From: UQRS01 sp050946935 | GTDB lineage: Bacteria > Bacillota > Clostridia > Oscillospirales > Acutalibacteraceae | Direction of reading: 5' to 3' | Length of the DNA: 22,683 nucleotides | NCBI GenBank assembly: GCA_050946935.1 | Contig: JBMNVR010000023.1 | Span: 1-22,683 of the forward strand | Shown: in pieces, positions 7,333 through 14,134 of the stretch | Layout of the letters: each line of letters starts with the position of its first letter | How positions within the stretch are numbered: position 1 is the stretch's first letter | Position numbers and translations under genes: made by a program | Notes under the pieces: model-generated | What the model saw: only the letters and a program-made list of their open reading frames with translations | Databases searched by the model: none | Told to the model about the DNA's origin: nothing

Positions 7333-8703
7333 CTATATATTCTGCTTTTCAGCCGAGCAACCTCCGGTTGCGTTTTCTTCTTCAAGCAGCCTTTGCAAGG
7401 CGGAAAGCAACACATCTTTTCGGTTAGGGAGGTTTTGCCCGATCATGACCTCCAGCAGACGGGAGAGCATCCGCCCCACCTTCGGCCCGGCGGGAACGCC
7501 GGCTGCGAGCAGATCATTTCCGTCCACCGCCATGCCATCCACAGTACAGCAGAGGCCTTCGGCCTCCACCTCGTCCAAAATTTTTTCCAGCCGGTCGATC
7601 TCAGCCCACTGCCGCGGACGGTATCGATCCGATTTTCCGGCCGCATCGGCCCGCTGGCAGATGAAAAGGAGCCGCACTGTCCCGGCTCCAAAGCGGGAAA
7701 CCAGCCGCCGCACCTCGGACAGGGTCGGAGCGGGACGGAGGTCGTGCGCTCCGATCAGGGTCACGACCAGCCGCTTGGTGCGGCCGTCGCAGGCAAGTCG
7801 GGTGAGAATCTCCTCCGCCAGCTTGGCCGAGCGGGCGGCGTGTCCCTTGAAGTGATCGGCCCCCTCCCGCCGGACGCGACAGGCAGGTTTGCCTGCGTCG
7901 TGCAGCAACATGGTCAGCCGCAGCGCCAGAACATCCGGCACAGCGCCGACCGCGACGGCCGTGTGTTCCCACACATTATATTGATGATAGACCGTTTTCT
8001 GCGGACAGCCGTACATTGGCGCAAGCTCGGGCAAAACGGCAAACACCACCGGCGCGAATTCCAACAGCACCCGGGTCGCCTCCCGCCCGCAGAGCAGTCC
8101 GGTCAGTTCAGAGAAAATCCTCTCACCCGCCACCAGTGTAAGACGCTGCCGCAGACGCAACATGGCAGATGCCGTGTCCCCTTCCACCGTGAAGCCGAAG
8201 CGGGAGGCAAAACGCAGTCCCCGAAGGATGCGAAGGCCGTCCTCTGTAAACCGGCGGGAGGGATCTCCCACCGCGCGGAGCAACCCGCGCTCGAGATCCG
8301 ACTGCCCCCCGAAGGGATCGACCAGTCCCCGCGCGGGATGCCAAGCCATGGCGTTAACGGTGAAATCCCGGCGGGCGAGATCCTCCTCCAGCCGGCGGCT
8401 GAAGACGACCGCGTCAGGATGCCGCCCGTCGGAGTAGCCTCCGTCGACGCGATAGGTCGTGATCTCTACCGCGCGGCCGTCCTGTACCAGCGTCAGTGTG
8501 CCGTGGCGCAGCCCGGTCTCAAGCAAACGGCGGCCGGCAAAAATTTTCTTCATCCGGTCGGGCGTAGCCGAAGTCGTAAGATCAAAATCCTTGGGTTCCC
8601 GGCCACAGAGCATGTCCCGCACCGACCCGCCGACGACAAAGGCCTCTTCCCCGCTGCGTTCGAGCGTCTCCAGTATTTCCAAAACCATCGGCGGCAGCCG
8701 CAT
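7333..8703 (-). CDS. cca: CCA-adding tRNA nucleotidyltransferase (HD-type)
   Basis: Protein of 456 residues, usual for bacterial CCA-adding enzymes. It adds or repairs the 3' CCA of tRNAs in the cytosol. The class II nucleotidyltransferase head has GGSVRD (25-30) and the metal-binding DFD (39-41). RRDFTVNAMA (111-120) and the neck segment EDGLRILRGLRFASRFGF (154-171) are both typical. The C-terminal half carries an HD domain with H247, H268-D269 and H288, so metal-dependent phosphohydrolase activity is possible. The sequence alone does not say whether it adds all three bases or splits the job with a second enzyme. Two ATGs compete: 8712 directly touches AAAGGAGG (8713-8720), while 8703 sits 9 nt from it, so 8703 is chosen. 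It is divergent from the small gene at 8891. Confidence 0.93.
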   Translation of the reverse strand: MRLPPMVLEILETLERSGEEAFVVGGSVRDMLCGREPKDFDLTTSATPDRMKKIFAGRRLLETGLRHGTLTLVQDGRAVEITTYRVDGGYSDGRHPDAVVFSRRLEEDLARRDFTVNAMAWHPARGLVDPFGGQSDLERGLLRAVGDPSRRFTEDGLRILRGLRFASRFGFTVEGDTASAMLRLRQRLTLVAGERIFSELTGLLCGREATRVLLEFAPVVFAVLPELAPMYGCPQKTVYHQYNVWEHTAVAVGAVPDVLALRLTMLLHDAGKPACRVRREGADHFKGHAARSAKLAEEILTRLACDGRTKRLVVTLIGAHDLRPAPTLSEVRRLVSRFGAGTVRLLFICQRADAAGKSDRYRPRQWAEIDRLEKILDEVEAEGLCCTVDGMAVDGNDLLAAGVPAGPKVGRMLSRLLEVMIGQNLPNRKDVLLSALQRLLEEENATGGCSAEKQNI

Positions 8704-8712
8704 GCTCCCCAT

Positions 8713-8720
8713 CCTCCTTT
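8713..8720 (-). promoter_or_regulatory. Ribosome binding site deciding the cca start
   Basis: AAAGGAGG on the minus strand. It abuts ATG 8712 with no spacing but is 9 nt from ATG 8703, so translation should begin at 8703. Confidence 0.75.
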
Positions 8721-8739
8721 GCCGATTCTTTTCTTATTC

Positions 8740-8748
8740 AGTATAGCA
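8740..8748 (-). promoter_or_regulatory. Extended -10 promoter for cca
   Basis: Minus strand TGCTATACT (8748-8740) is an extended -10 (TGn plus TATACT). No good -35 is needed or seen. The start would be near 8733, giving a short leader of about 30 nt. Confidence 0.5.
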
Positions 8749-8813
8749 TATTCAACGGAATTTTTCTGATTTTTCTTCTTCGTATGATTTACTAAAAAGA
8801 GAAGAATATTTTG

Positions 8814-8842
8814 TTGACAATCTACAAATTCTATAGTATCAT
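8814..8842 (+). promoter_or_regulatory. Sigma-A promoter for the small protein gene
   Basis: A perfect TTGACA (8814-8819), a 17-nt spacer and TATCAT (8837-8842, 5/6). It is the best promoter in the window. Transcription would start near 8849, about 42 nt before the ATG. Confidence 0.85.
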
Positions 8843-8872
8843 AATAATAAGGGATTTTCCCCCAATTTTTAC

Positions 8873-8881
8873 AAGGGAGGA
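8873..8881 (+). promoter_or_regulatory. Ribosome binding site deciding the small gene's start
   Basis: AAGGGAGGA. An in-frame GTG at 8882 abuts it, whereas ATG 8891 is spaced 9 nt, so 8891 is the likely start. Confidence 0.75.
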
Positions 8882-8890
8882 GTGAGGTAT

Positions 8891-9151
8891 ATGGGATACA
8901 AAATTGACATGCACAACATCGACTTCAACGACCTGCTTAAAACGATCGACGCCTGCAAGGGCGACGTGTTTCTGGAGACGGCCGAGGGCGACAGCCTGAA
9001 TCTGAAATCGAAGCTCTGTCAGATGCTTGGCCTTGCCAATATTCTTCAAAAGGCCACCATTTCGGAAGCGACTATCCGTTGTGCAAATAAGGAGGACGAA
9101 AGCCTTCTGTTCCGCTTTAACCTTTATCAAGAGGTGCCGGAATCAAAATGA
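8891..9151 (+). CDS. Small conserved Clostridia protein of unknown function
   Basis: Protein of 86 residues, soluble, with no signal peptide or membrane segment. It reads as a compact alpha/beta domain: a KIDMHNIDFNDLLKTIDAC helix region, a GDVFLETAEGDSLNLKSKLCQ strand-turn-helix part, then EATIRCANKEDESLLFRFNLY. It resembles a family of roughly 80-residue proteins of Clostridia that I remember being labelled 'polyA polymerase' in databases. That label has no support in the sequence: no nucleotidyltransferase motif is present. A strong promoter, a good ribosome site and its own terminator say it is a real, well-expressed single gene. Its head-to-head position with cca may be chance. The alternative GTG start at 8882 would add only three residues. 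Confidence 0.8.
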   Translation: MGYKIDMHNIDFNDLLKTIDACKGDVFLETAEGDSLNLKSKLCQMLGLANILQKATISEATIRCANKEDESLLFRFNLYQEVPESK

Positions 9152-9181
9152 AGCGCTTACATCTCCCGACAGTCCCTGAAT

Positions 9182-9217
9182 AAAAACCGGAGCGAACTTT
9201 GATCCGCTCCGGTTTTT
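9182..9217. terminator. Bidirectional terminator between convergent genes
   Basis: Arms 9182-9194 (AAAAACCGGAGCG) and 9205-9217 are perfect complements with a 10-nt loop. T-tracts occur on both strands (GGTTTTTATTTT on plus, GGTTTTTATTC on minus). It serves the small gene ending at 9151 and the oxidoreductase operon ending at 9277. Confidence 0.9.
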
Positions 9218-9276
9218 ATTTTATCCGCATGCCGATCTGTTCCACACGGACTGCCGTCAGGGTGGAGAGACGCTCT

Positions 9277-10263
9277 CTACAGCCGGATCACCCGGCCGGT
9301 ATCCCCACTCTCTCTGGCCGAGAGAGCGACCCGCGCGGCCTTGATGCCGCTGCAATCGTCGAACAGGGAATCGGCCTCCCCCTCCAGCAGCCGAAGAAAT
9401 CCGTCAAAAATCGGATCCGGTCGTTCAAGAGGCCAGGGAGAGCGGCCGTCACTTTGCCCGTTAATCAGATAGACCTGCCCGCCGATGACCTCCAGCACGC
9501 CGGCACTTCCGGCCACCCGAACACGGTCGTCCCCGTGGCTGGGCGCCGTCTCCGGACGGAGATAATCGGCATTCACCTGCGCCGCACATGCCCCCGAAAG
9601 GCCGAGGCTGATCAGCACCGATGCCTCCAACTCGCCATGGCCGCGGTTGCCGGCGGTCGACTGCCGGCAGAACACGTCGGTACAGTCCCGGCCGCTCATC
9701 CAGAGAATCTGATCGATCGAGTGGATGGCAACCCAGGCCGCTGTACCGCCATAGGTCTCCCGCCGTTTAAAAAAATCCGGACGACTTCCGAGTTTATAGG
9801 ATTTCTGTGCCGTCAGCATCCGAACCTCGCCCACCGCGCCGTCCTCGATCAACCGTTTGGCGGTATAGAAGCAGGGCTCATACCGCGCGGTGAACATGGA
9901 AAAAAGCCGCGCTTTCCCGGATTTCTCCGCTCGCTCCAGCCGATCAAGGCTGTCGAGGCTGGTCGCCACAGGTTTTTCGGTATACACATGGATGCCCCGC
10001 GCAAGGGCAAAGCAGCTCACCTCAGCATGGCGGGAAAATATTGTGTCCACCGCAACAATGTCCGGCTTTGCCTCGCACAGCATCCGCCGCCAGTCGGCGT
10101 ACAGCGGAACATCCCGGCCCTTTCCCCTTGCAAGACGGAGGAAATCCTCCATTCCCTCCCCTTCGCCGGAGGCAGCCGCCCCGACATATTCCAAACCGCC
10201 GCGTCGGCCGTCAAAGATACTGCCGATGTGGCCGCCGCTGTCCCCGATGACGCAAATCTTCAT
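9277..10263 (-). CDS. Gfo/Idh/MocA-family NAD(P)-dependent oxidoreductase (second of pair)
   Basis: Protein of 328 residues from ATG 10263, with GGGTGG upstream. A longer frame starting at 10359 adds 32 residues that precede the Rossmann fold and are rejected. The N-terminal Rossmann part begins MKICVIGDSGGHIGSIF, a variant of the usual GxGxxG loop. TEKP (95-98) is the family's conserved Lys-Pro motif near the nicotinamide. The C-terminal alpha/beta domain has AIHSIDQILW, which matches the usual HxxD catalytic region. Family members oxidise or reduce sugars, inositols and glycosides. The substrate cannot be read from sequence. It follows a paralogue by 105 bp on the same strand with no terminator between, so the two are probably co-transcribed and end at the shared terminator at 9182-9217. 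Confidence 0.88.
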   Translation of the reverse strand: MKICVIGDSGGHIGSIFDGRRGGLEYVGAAASGEGEGMEDFLRLARGKGRDVPLYADWRRMLCEAKPDIVAVDTIFSRHAEVSCFALARGIHVYTEKPVATSLDSLDRLERAEKSGKARLFSMFTARYEPCFYTAKRLIEDGAVGEVRMLTAQKSYKLGSRPDFFKRRETYGGTAAWVAIHSIDQILWMSGRDCTDVFCRQSTAGNRGHGELEASVLISLGLSGACAAQVNADYLRPETAPSHGDDRVRVAGSAGVLEVIGGQVYLINGQSDGRSPWPLERPDPIFDGFLRLLEGEADSLFDDCSGIKAARVALSARESGDTGRVIRL

Positions 10264-10368
10264 CTTCCTATCCACCCTTTCCCGTGCTGACCGAACGCCA
10301 ACCGAGGCGTATCGCCATCCGCCGCCGGAAAACACAGACTGTCCGCCGCCCGATCGCACAGCATTCGA

Positions 10369-11616
10369 TTATACCCCGCGGCCGCCGACCGGCGTTTCCC
10401 ACTGCCGCACACCGGTAAACCGATCGATCTCCGCAGGAGAGAAGGTAACCGCCGCCCCTGCGAACGGCAGCCCCAGTTCGGACGGCAGACGTCCGGCGGC
10501 ATAGGCGGCCGACAGTCCCATCGACAGTCCGTGGACAAACACCCCCTCCGGTTCGGCCGAAGCAAAGACCAGAGCTGGGTCGATATCCTGAATCCCCACC
10601 TGCATAAACAGACCGTTGCAAACCTTTAAATGGGGCAGAACCGTCTCCACCCCGCAGGGGACAACCACTTCTCCCCCGCCCGATGCCGCCAGCATTGTCA
10701 GCAGCTTGGGGTTCAGCTCCTCAAACGCCTGCGGGTTTCCATAATCCTCGGTCGTGCCGTCGGAAAATACGGCGTAAACATGATCATCCCGCCGGTCGGT
10801 GTTGAAACGGACCTCCCCTTTTTCAAATTGATAGAGGAAGGTGGTGACGTCCCGCTCATCATTCGAGTGGGTCGCACCGTACCAGAAGCGCGCGCCGTTT
10901 TCAAAGCTCCCCCGCAAAACGACCGTGTCAAAGGACTCAATCGGTTTGGCGCGGTACACCTCCGCCGCAACGTGGATCGGCATGGCCGCGGTGTCCGGCC
11001 GGTCGCCCAGCACAAAAAAGATATTGTGTAGGTAATGGGCGGTCGCGTTGGTCACGACCGAGTCAAGAATCAGCGCCCCTTCCCTTGTCCGGAGCTTTCC
11101 CTTCCAGCCACCGGAATAGTAGGCGGTATCCCGCTTCCAACAAATCAGGGACTTGAGCAGCACCGGCCGTCCGAACCGTCCGGCCAGAATATCCCGCTTA
11201 AGCCGGGTCATGGGGCGGCAAAAGCTCCACTGAAAACCGACGCCAAGCTTTCGGCCGCACCGGTTTCGGACAGCAATCAGCTCAGCCGCCTCCTCCACCG
11301 TCGGGACGAGCGGCTTTTCGCACAGGACGTCCGAGCCGTTCTCCATCGCGGTCAGACACTGCGCCTTATGCTGCGGAATCGGGCTGGAGATAACGGCCAG
11401 ATCGGCTTGGCGGGTTTTGTAAAAATCCTCCGCCCGGTCGAATACGGGAATGCCCTTCTCAGCAAACCATGCCGCTTTGGGCGCCGCAGCGGCGAACGGA
11501 TCGACGACTCCGACAACCTCCATCTTTTGAGCATACAACTCGGGATAGCGAAGATAGAGAGAGGGGTAAACGTCCCCGTATCCGCCGACGCCGATCAAAA
11601 CCACCTGTTTTTTCAT
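10369..11616 (-). CDS. Gfo/Idh/MocA-family NAD(P)-dependent oxidoreductase (first of pair)
   Basis: Protein of 415 residues from ATG 11616. The in-frame ATG at 11679 would add 21 residues with no family match. The Rossmann fold starts KKQVVLIGVGGYGDVY, and CEKP (99-102) is the signature Lys-Pro motif. The middle segment TNATAHYLHNIFFVLG holds the likely active-site histidine. The protein is somewhat longer than the common 330-390-residue members, and its C-terminal tail past about 340 has no clear match. It is paralogous to the next gene but well diverged, so the two may catalyse successive or opposite steps, or form a mixed oligomer (inference). A good promoter at 11694-11721 leaves a leader of about 70 nt. 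The ribosome site is modest (AATAGGGTG). Confidence 0.88.
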   Translation of the reverse strand: MKKQVVLIGVGGYGDVYPSLYLRYPELYAQKMEVVGVVDPFAAAAPKAAWFAEKGIPVFDRAEDFYKTRQADLAVISSPIPQHKAQCLTAMENGSDVLCEKPLVPTVEEAAELIAVRNRCGRKLGVGFQWSFCRPMTRLKRDILAGRFGRPVLLKSLICWKRDTAYYSGGWKGKLRTREGALILDSVVTNATAHYLHNIFFVLGDRPDTAAMPIHVAAEVYRAKPIESFDTVVLRGSFENGARFWYGATHSNDERDVTTFLYQFEKGEVRFNTDRRDDHVYAVFSDGTTEDYGNPQAFEELNPKLLTMLAASGGGEVVVPCGVETVLPHLKVCNGLFMQVGIQDIDPALVFASAEPEGVFVHGLSMGLSAAYAAGRLPSELGLPFAGAAVTFSPAEIDRFTGVRQWETPVGGRGV

Positions 11617-11693
11617 AAAAAAATCACACCCTATTCCGCGCAGAAACGTTCCGGCCAAAATAAACGGGACGATCTGCAAATATTTTCCCTTTT

Positions 11694-11721
11694 ATGATAA
11701 CAGGAAATTCGATCGTGTAAA
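11694..11721 (-). promoter_or_regulatory. Promoter of the oxidoreductase pair
   Basis: Minus strand TTTACA (11721-11716, 5/6), 16-nt spacer, TATCAT (11699-11694, 5/6), with a TG one base before the -10 (TGT-TATCAT). The start would be near 11687. Confidence 0.65.
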
Positions 11722-11840
11722 CACTTATTTTCCCTCACGAAAAAATTGGTTGGATTCCTTTAAAAAAAGGGTGTTTTTTTCTTCGCAATCGTATAAAAGC
11801 AGAAAAGCTGAGTGATGACCGGCTTCTGCACCGGCACGAC

Positions 11841-11886
11841 ATAAAGCCCATAGAACCATGCGGATTCTATGGGCTTTATCTTTTTT
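11841..11886 (+). terminator. Orphan plus-strand terminator-like hairpin
   Basis: Arms 11841-11855 and 11865-11879 (ATAAAGCCCATAGAA and its exact complement) make a 15-bp stem with a 9-nt loop, followed on plus by CTTTTTT. The minus strand has no T-tract after the stem. No plus-strand gene lies upstream of it. Confidence 0.6.
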
Positions 11887-12047
11887 CATTTGGCTGCAAA
11901 AAATGTGCGGGCGCGGTAGGATCCTCTGCGAACTTCGCATATTCTATTCATCATACTGCCGTTTTGCCTGAAAGACATTGCGCTTTTTAGGGCGTCACAA
12001 AAAGCGAGGCAGAGGTTTTCCGGTGTACAACCACCGGAGAGATAAGA

Positions 12048-13718
12048 TTAATTCTTTCCCGCTTCGGCGTCGTCAGGTGCGGAGGGGTTTTCCTCCGGTT
12101 CCCACACGCCGTAATCGTCCGAATCGCCGGCAACCTCCGGCTGCACCGCATCCTCCGGCCGCACGGCCTCTTCTGCGGAGAGATCGGCGGTCTCCTCCGG
12201 TTCATAAACGCCATAGTCGCCTGACAGATCGGCATACAGAGGCAGACCGGCGGAATCAGCCGTGTTCGCCGCGTCCTCCGGCACAATCTCCCCCTCGGCC
12301 GGTACGGATGCATCCGCCGCGGCCGCTTCTGAAGCGGTATACCGGCTCTTTCCAAAGGCCAGCATCGGCAGGAAAACAACCGACAGGAAAACAAGGCCGC
12401 AGGTCCAGCCGGCGCCGTGGCCGAACGCCTTGGACAATTTGTGCAGGGTCATGATACTGATTACAATGTTTGCCAGCGGAATGAACAGGGTCAGGAATAT
12501 CCAGCCGTTACCCCAGGTCATGTGGAACAGGCAATAGTTGTTGTAAAACGGCACGACCGCCGCCCAGGGGTGCTCTCCCGCTTTTTTGAAGATAAACCAG
12601 TAAGCCACTATACAGAGCGCAATAACCGCCAGACAAACGATCAGGTAGGCGATCAGAACGCCCATACCAACCAGCTTAACAAAATCGGTGAGGACCCCGC
12701 CCTCGCCATAGACCGTATCCAGTCCGTCATTCAGAATGGTATCCACCCCGAACTGGTCGTAGTATTTATTATACTTGATCTCAAAAGCCGAAGCCTTCTC
12801 ATCCATCAACTCATAGAGAAGTTCCGACTTGTAATCCCCGATCAGATCCTCCTGATTGGTCGAGATATATTCGTCGGTCAGGGGCAGACGCTGAATAATG
12901 AAGTAGCCGCCGTCCGCCTCTACCAAACCGCTGATCTGCCCTTCGGACAAAGCCTCAGCCACGGCGCGGTAGTTGTCGCCCATCTGGTTCTTCAGGACCA
13001 CATAACCCTCGCCGTCCTCCGACGTGTCCTCGTTGTACTCGTCCAGCAGGTCGGCAATGGACGCGCCCGCGTTAATGCGGGAAAGCGCCTCTTCCGCCTT
13101 GGTCTGGTCGCTGATTTGAAGGTGAATTGTGTGAATGTAGTTCTCTCGGATAAGCTGAACCTCATCCGCCTCGGCGATGGCCATAGTTCCGTTCTCGCCG
13201 AAAAGATAGTCGTTGAGCTTTTGCTGCAGCGCTGACTGGGTCAACAGCAGCTCATAACAATCCTCCGCCATATACTGTTCCGACAAAATCTTCAGGAAAT
13301 CCTCCTCCGACCCGACGCTGCTGATCGAAGACTGAATCTGGTTTGCGATGGCCAGACGGTCGGACGAGTCCAGCGAGATTCCGTAAGACTCGGCCAGCGC
13401 CTGCGCCGCGTACTGGGATTTCAGATAGTTGAGGGTGTAATCCAGCAGGGTTTGCTCATCCTCCGGATACTGTTCCCAATAGCTATCGTTACCGTAATCG
13501 AAATAATTGCTCTTCAGATTGAGGAAATAATACCGATATTCGGCCATCGAAACCTCGTACTCGTCAAATTTGACCGCGTAATCGATGGCAATTTTTTTGT
13601 CCCCGACCGTGATGTGCCCGGCCGAGACGTCTCCGGCACAACCGGCCAGCAGTCCCAGCGCCAGCACAAGCGTAAGGCAGAGAGCAGCCAATTTAAAAAA
13701 GGGTTTCTTGCTATACAT
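12048..13718 (-). CDS. Lipoprotein: PrsA/parvulin-like foldase fused to a DUF5684-type membrane domain
   Basis: Protein of 556 residues. Residues 1-27 are a lipoprotein signal peptide with lipobox LAGC and modified Cys27. About 45-185 form a helical SurA/PrsA-like chaperone region (VSMAEYRYYFLNLKS, then long helices). About 193-280 match a PpiC/parvulin prolyl isomerase (IHTIHLQIS... EALSRINAGASIADL... LSEGQISGLVEADGGYFIIQ). From about 345, four hydrophobic segments include AYWFIFKKAGEHPWAAVVPFYN, typical of the DUF5684 membrane domain. The tail 465-556 is acidic and holds DYGVYEPEE and DYGVWEPEE. PrsA-type lipoproteins help exported proteins fold outside the membrane. The fused membrane domain and tail are not part of standard PrsA. 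ATG 13718 is preceded by AAAGGA at 10 nt. It stands alone on the minus strand, divergent from the aminotransferase gene. Confidence 0.85.
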   Translation of the reverse strand: MYSKKPFFKLAALCLTLVLALGLLAGCAGDVSAGHITVGDKKIAIDYAVKFDEYEVSMAEYRYYFLNLKSNYFDYGNDSYWEQYPEDEQTLLDYTLNYLKSQYAAQALAESYGISLDSSDRLAIANQIQSSISSVGSEEDFLKILSEQYMAEDCYELLLTQSALQQKLNDYLFGENGTMAIAEADEVQLIRENYIHTIHLQISDQTKAEEALSRINAGASIADLLDEYNEDTSEDGEGYVVLKNQMGDNYRAVAEALSEGQISGLVEADGGYFIIQRLPLTDEYISTNQEDLIGDYKSELLYELMDEKASAFEIKYNKYYDQFGVDTILNDGLDTVYGEGGVLTDFVKLVGMGVLIAYLIVCLAVIALCIVAYWFIFKKAGEHPWAAVVPFYNNYCLFHMTWGNGWIFLTLFIPLANIVISIMTLHKLSKAFGHGAGWTCGLVFLSVVFLPMLAFGKSRYTASEAAAADASVPAEGEIVPEDAANTADSAGLPLYADLSGDYGVYEPEETADLSAEEAVRPEDAVQPEVAGDSDDYGVWEPEENPSAPDDAEAGKN

Positions 13719-14134
13719 TCCTTGACCATCCTTTCACACCGCCGGAAAATTTTGATCCGGCAGCTAAAACCGCCGCATTCAGGCGGCTGCGTCGGGCGAT
13801 CCCGCCGCTTTAACAAGCAGCCCCGCCCTTTTATTTTTTGTCCGTCTTATCCGGTTCCCACCGGCCGCTCAATCATGCGAGCCGCCGATAAATGCAATTT
13901 ATTGTATCATACAAATACAGAAAAATACAGCCTTTTTTCCCTTTTTCACAGAATATCCCAAAAAAACGCCCGAATTTTGCCATTCTGTCGCGCGAAACCG
14001 GCTATTTTCCCCTTTTCAAACCGGACGGACTGTGCTAAAATATTATATTATCGCGATTTTGCAACTATGTGGAAAAGATCGCCCGGCACGGGGCAAACCT
14101 TTTCCCGCACCAAATTTAAAGGAGCGTTCTTTCT
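13719..14134. other. Divergent intergenic region
   Basis: A 416-bp gap between the foldase lipoprotein (minus) and the aminotransferase (plus). It contains a candidate minus promoter at 13901-13909 and a small GC hairpin at about 13768-13784 in the foldase leader. The AT-rich stretch near 14035-14051 (TAAAAT and TATTAT motifs) is the likely aminotransferase promoter region. A fair plus-strand ribosome site (AAAGGAG, 14118-14124) precedes ATG 14135. No RNA gene or riboswitch was recognised. Confidence 0.65.
13901..13909 (-). promoter_or_regulatory. Candidate extended -10 promoter for the foldase lipoprotein
   Basis: Minus strand TGATACAAT (13909-13901): TGn plus TACAAT (5/6). No good -35 is visible. 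The leader would be about 175 nt. Confidence 0.35.

Larger units (their letters stand above)
11617..12047. other. Intergenic region upstream of the oxidoreductase pair
   Basis: A 431-bp gap. It holds the minus-strand promoter (11694-11721) and a plus-oriented terminator-like hairpin (11841-11886). It also holds a small inverted repeat at 12019-12038 (TCCGGTG/CACCGGA) without a T-tract. No obvious terminator serves the lipoprotein gene that ends at 12048. A 71-codon minus-strand frame (11725-11940) is not supported as a gene. Confidence 0.65.

Noticed and set aside
6370..8769. Long plus-strand open frame opposite the regulator and cca genes
   Set aside because: It spans two well-identified minus-strand genes and their gap; low-complexity Arg/Pro/His-rich translation typical of a shadow frame.
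11725..11940. 71-codon minus-strand frame between the lipoprotein and oxidoreductase genes
   Set aside because: No family resemblance or ribosome site; it runs through the perfect hairpin and overlaps the promoter region.
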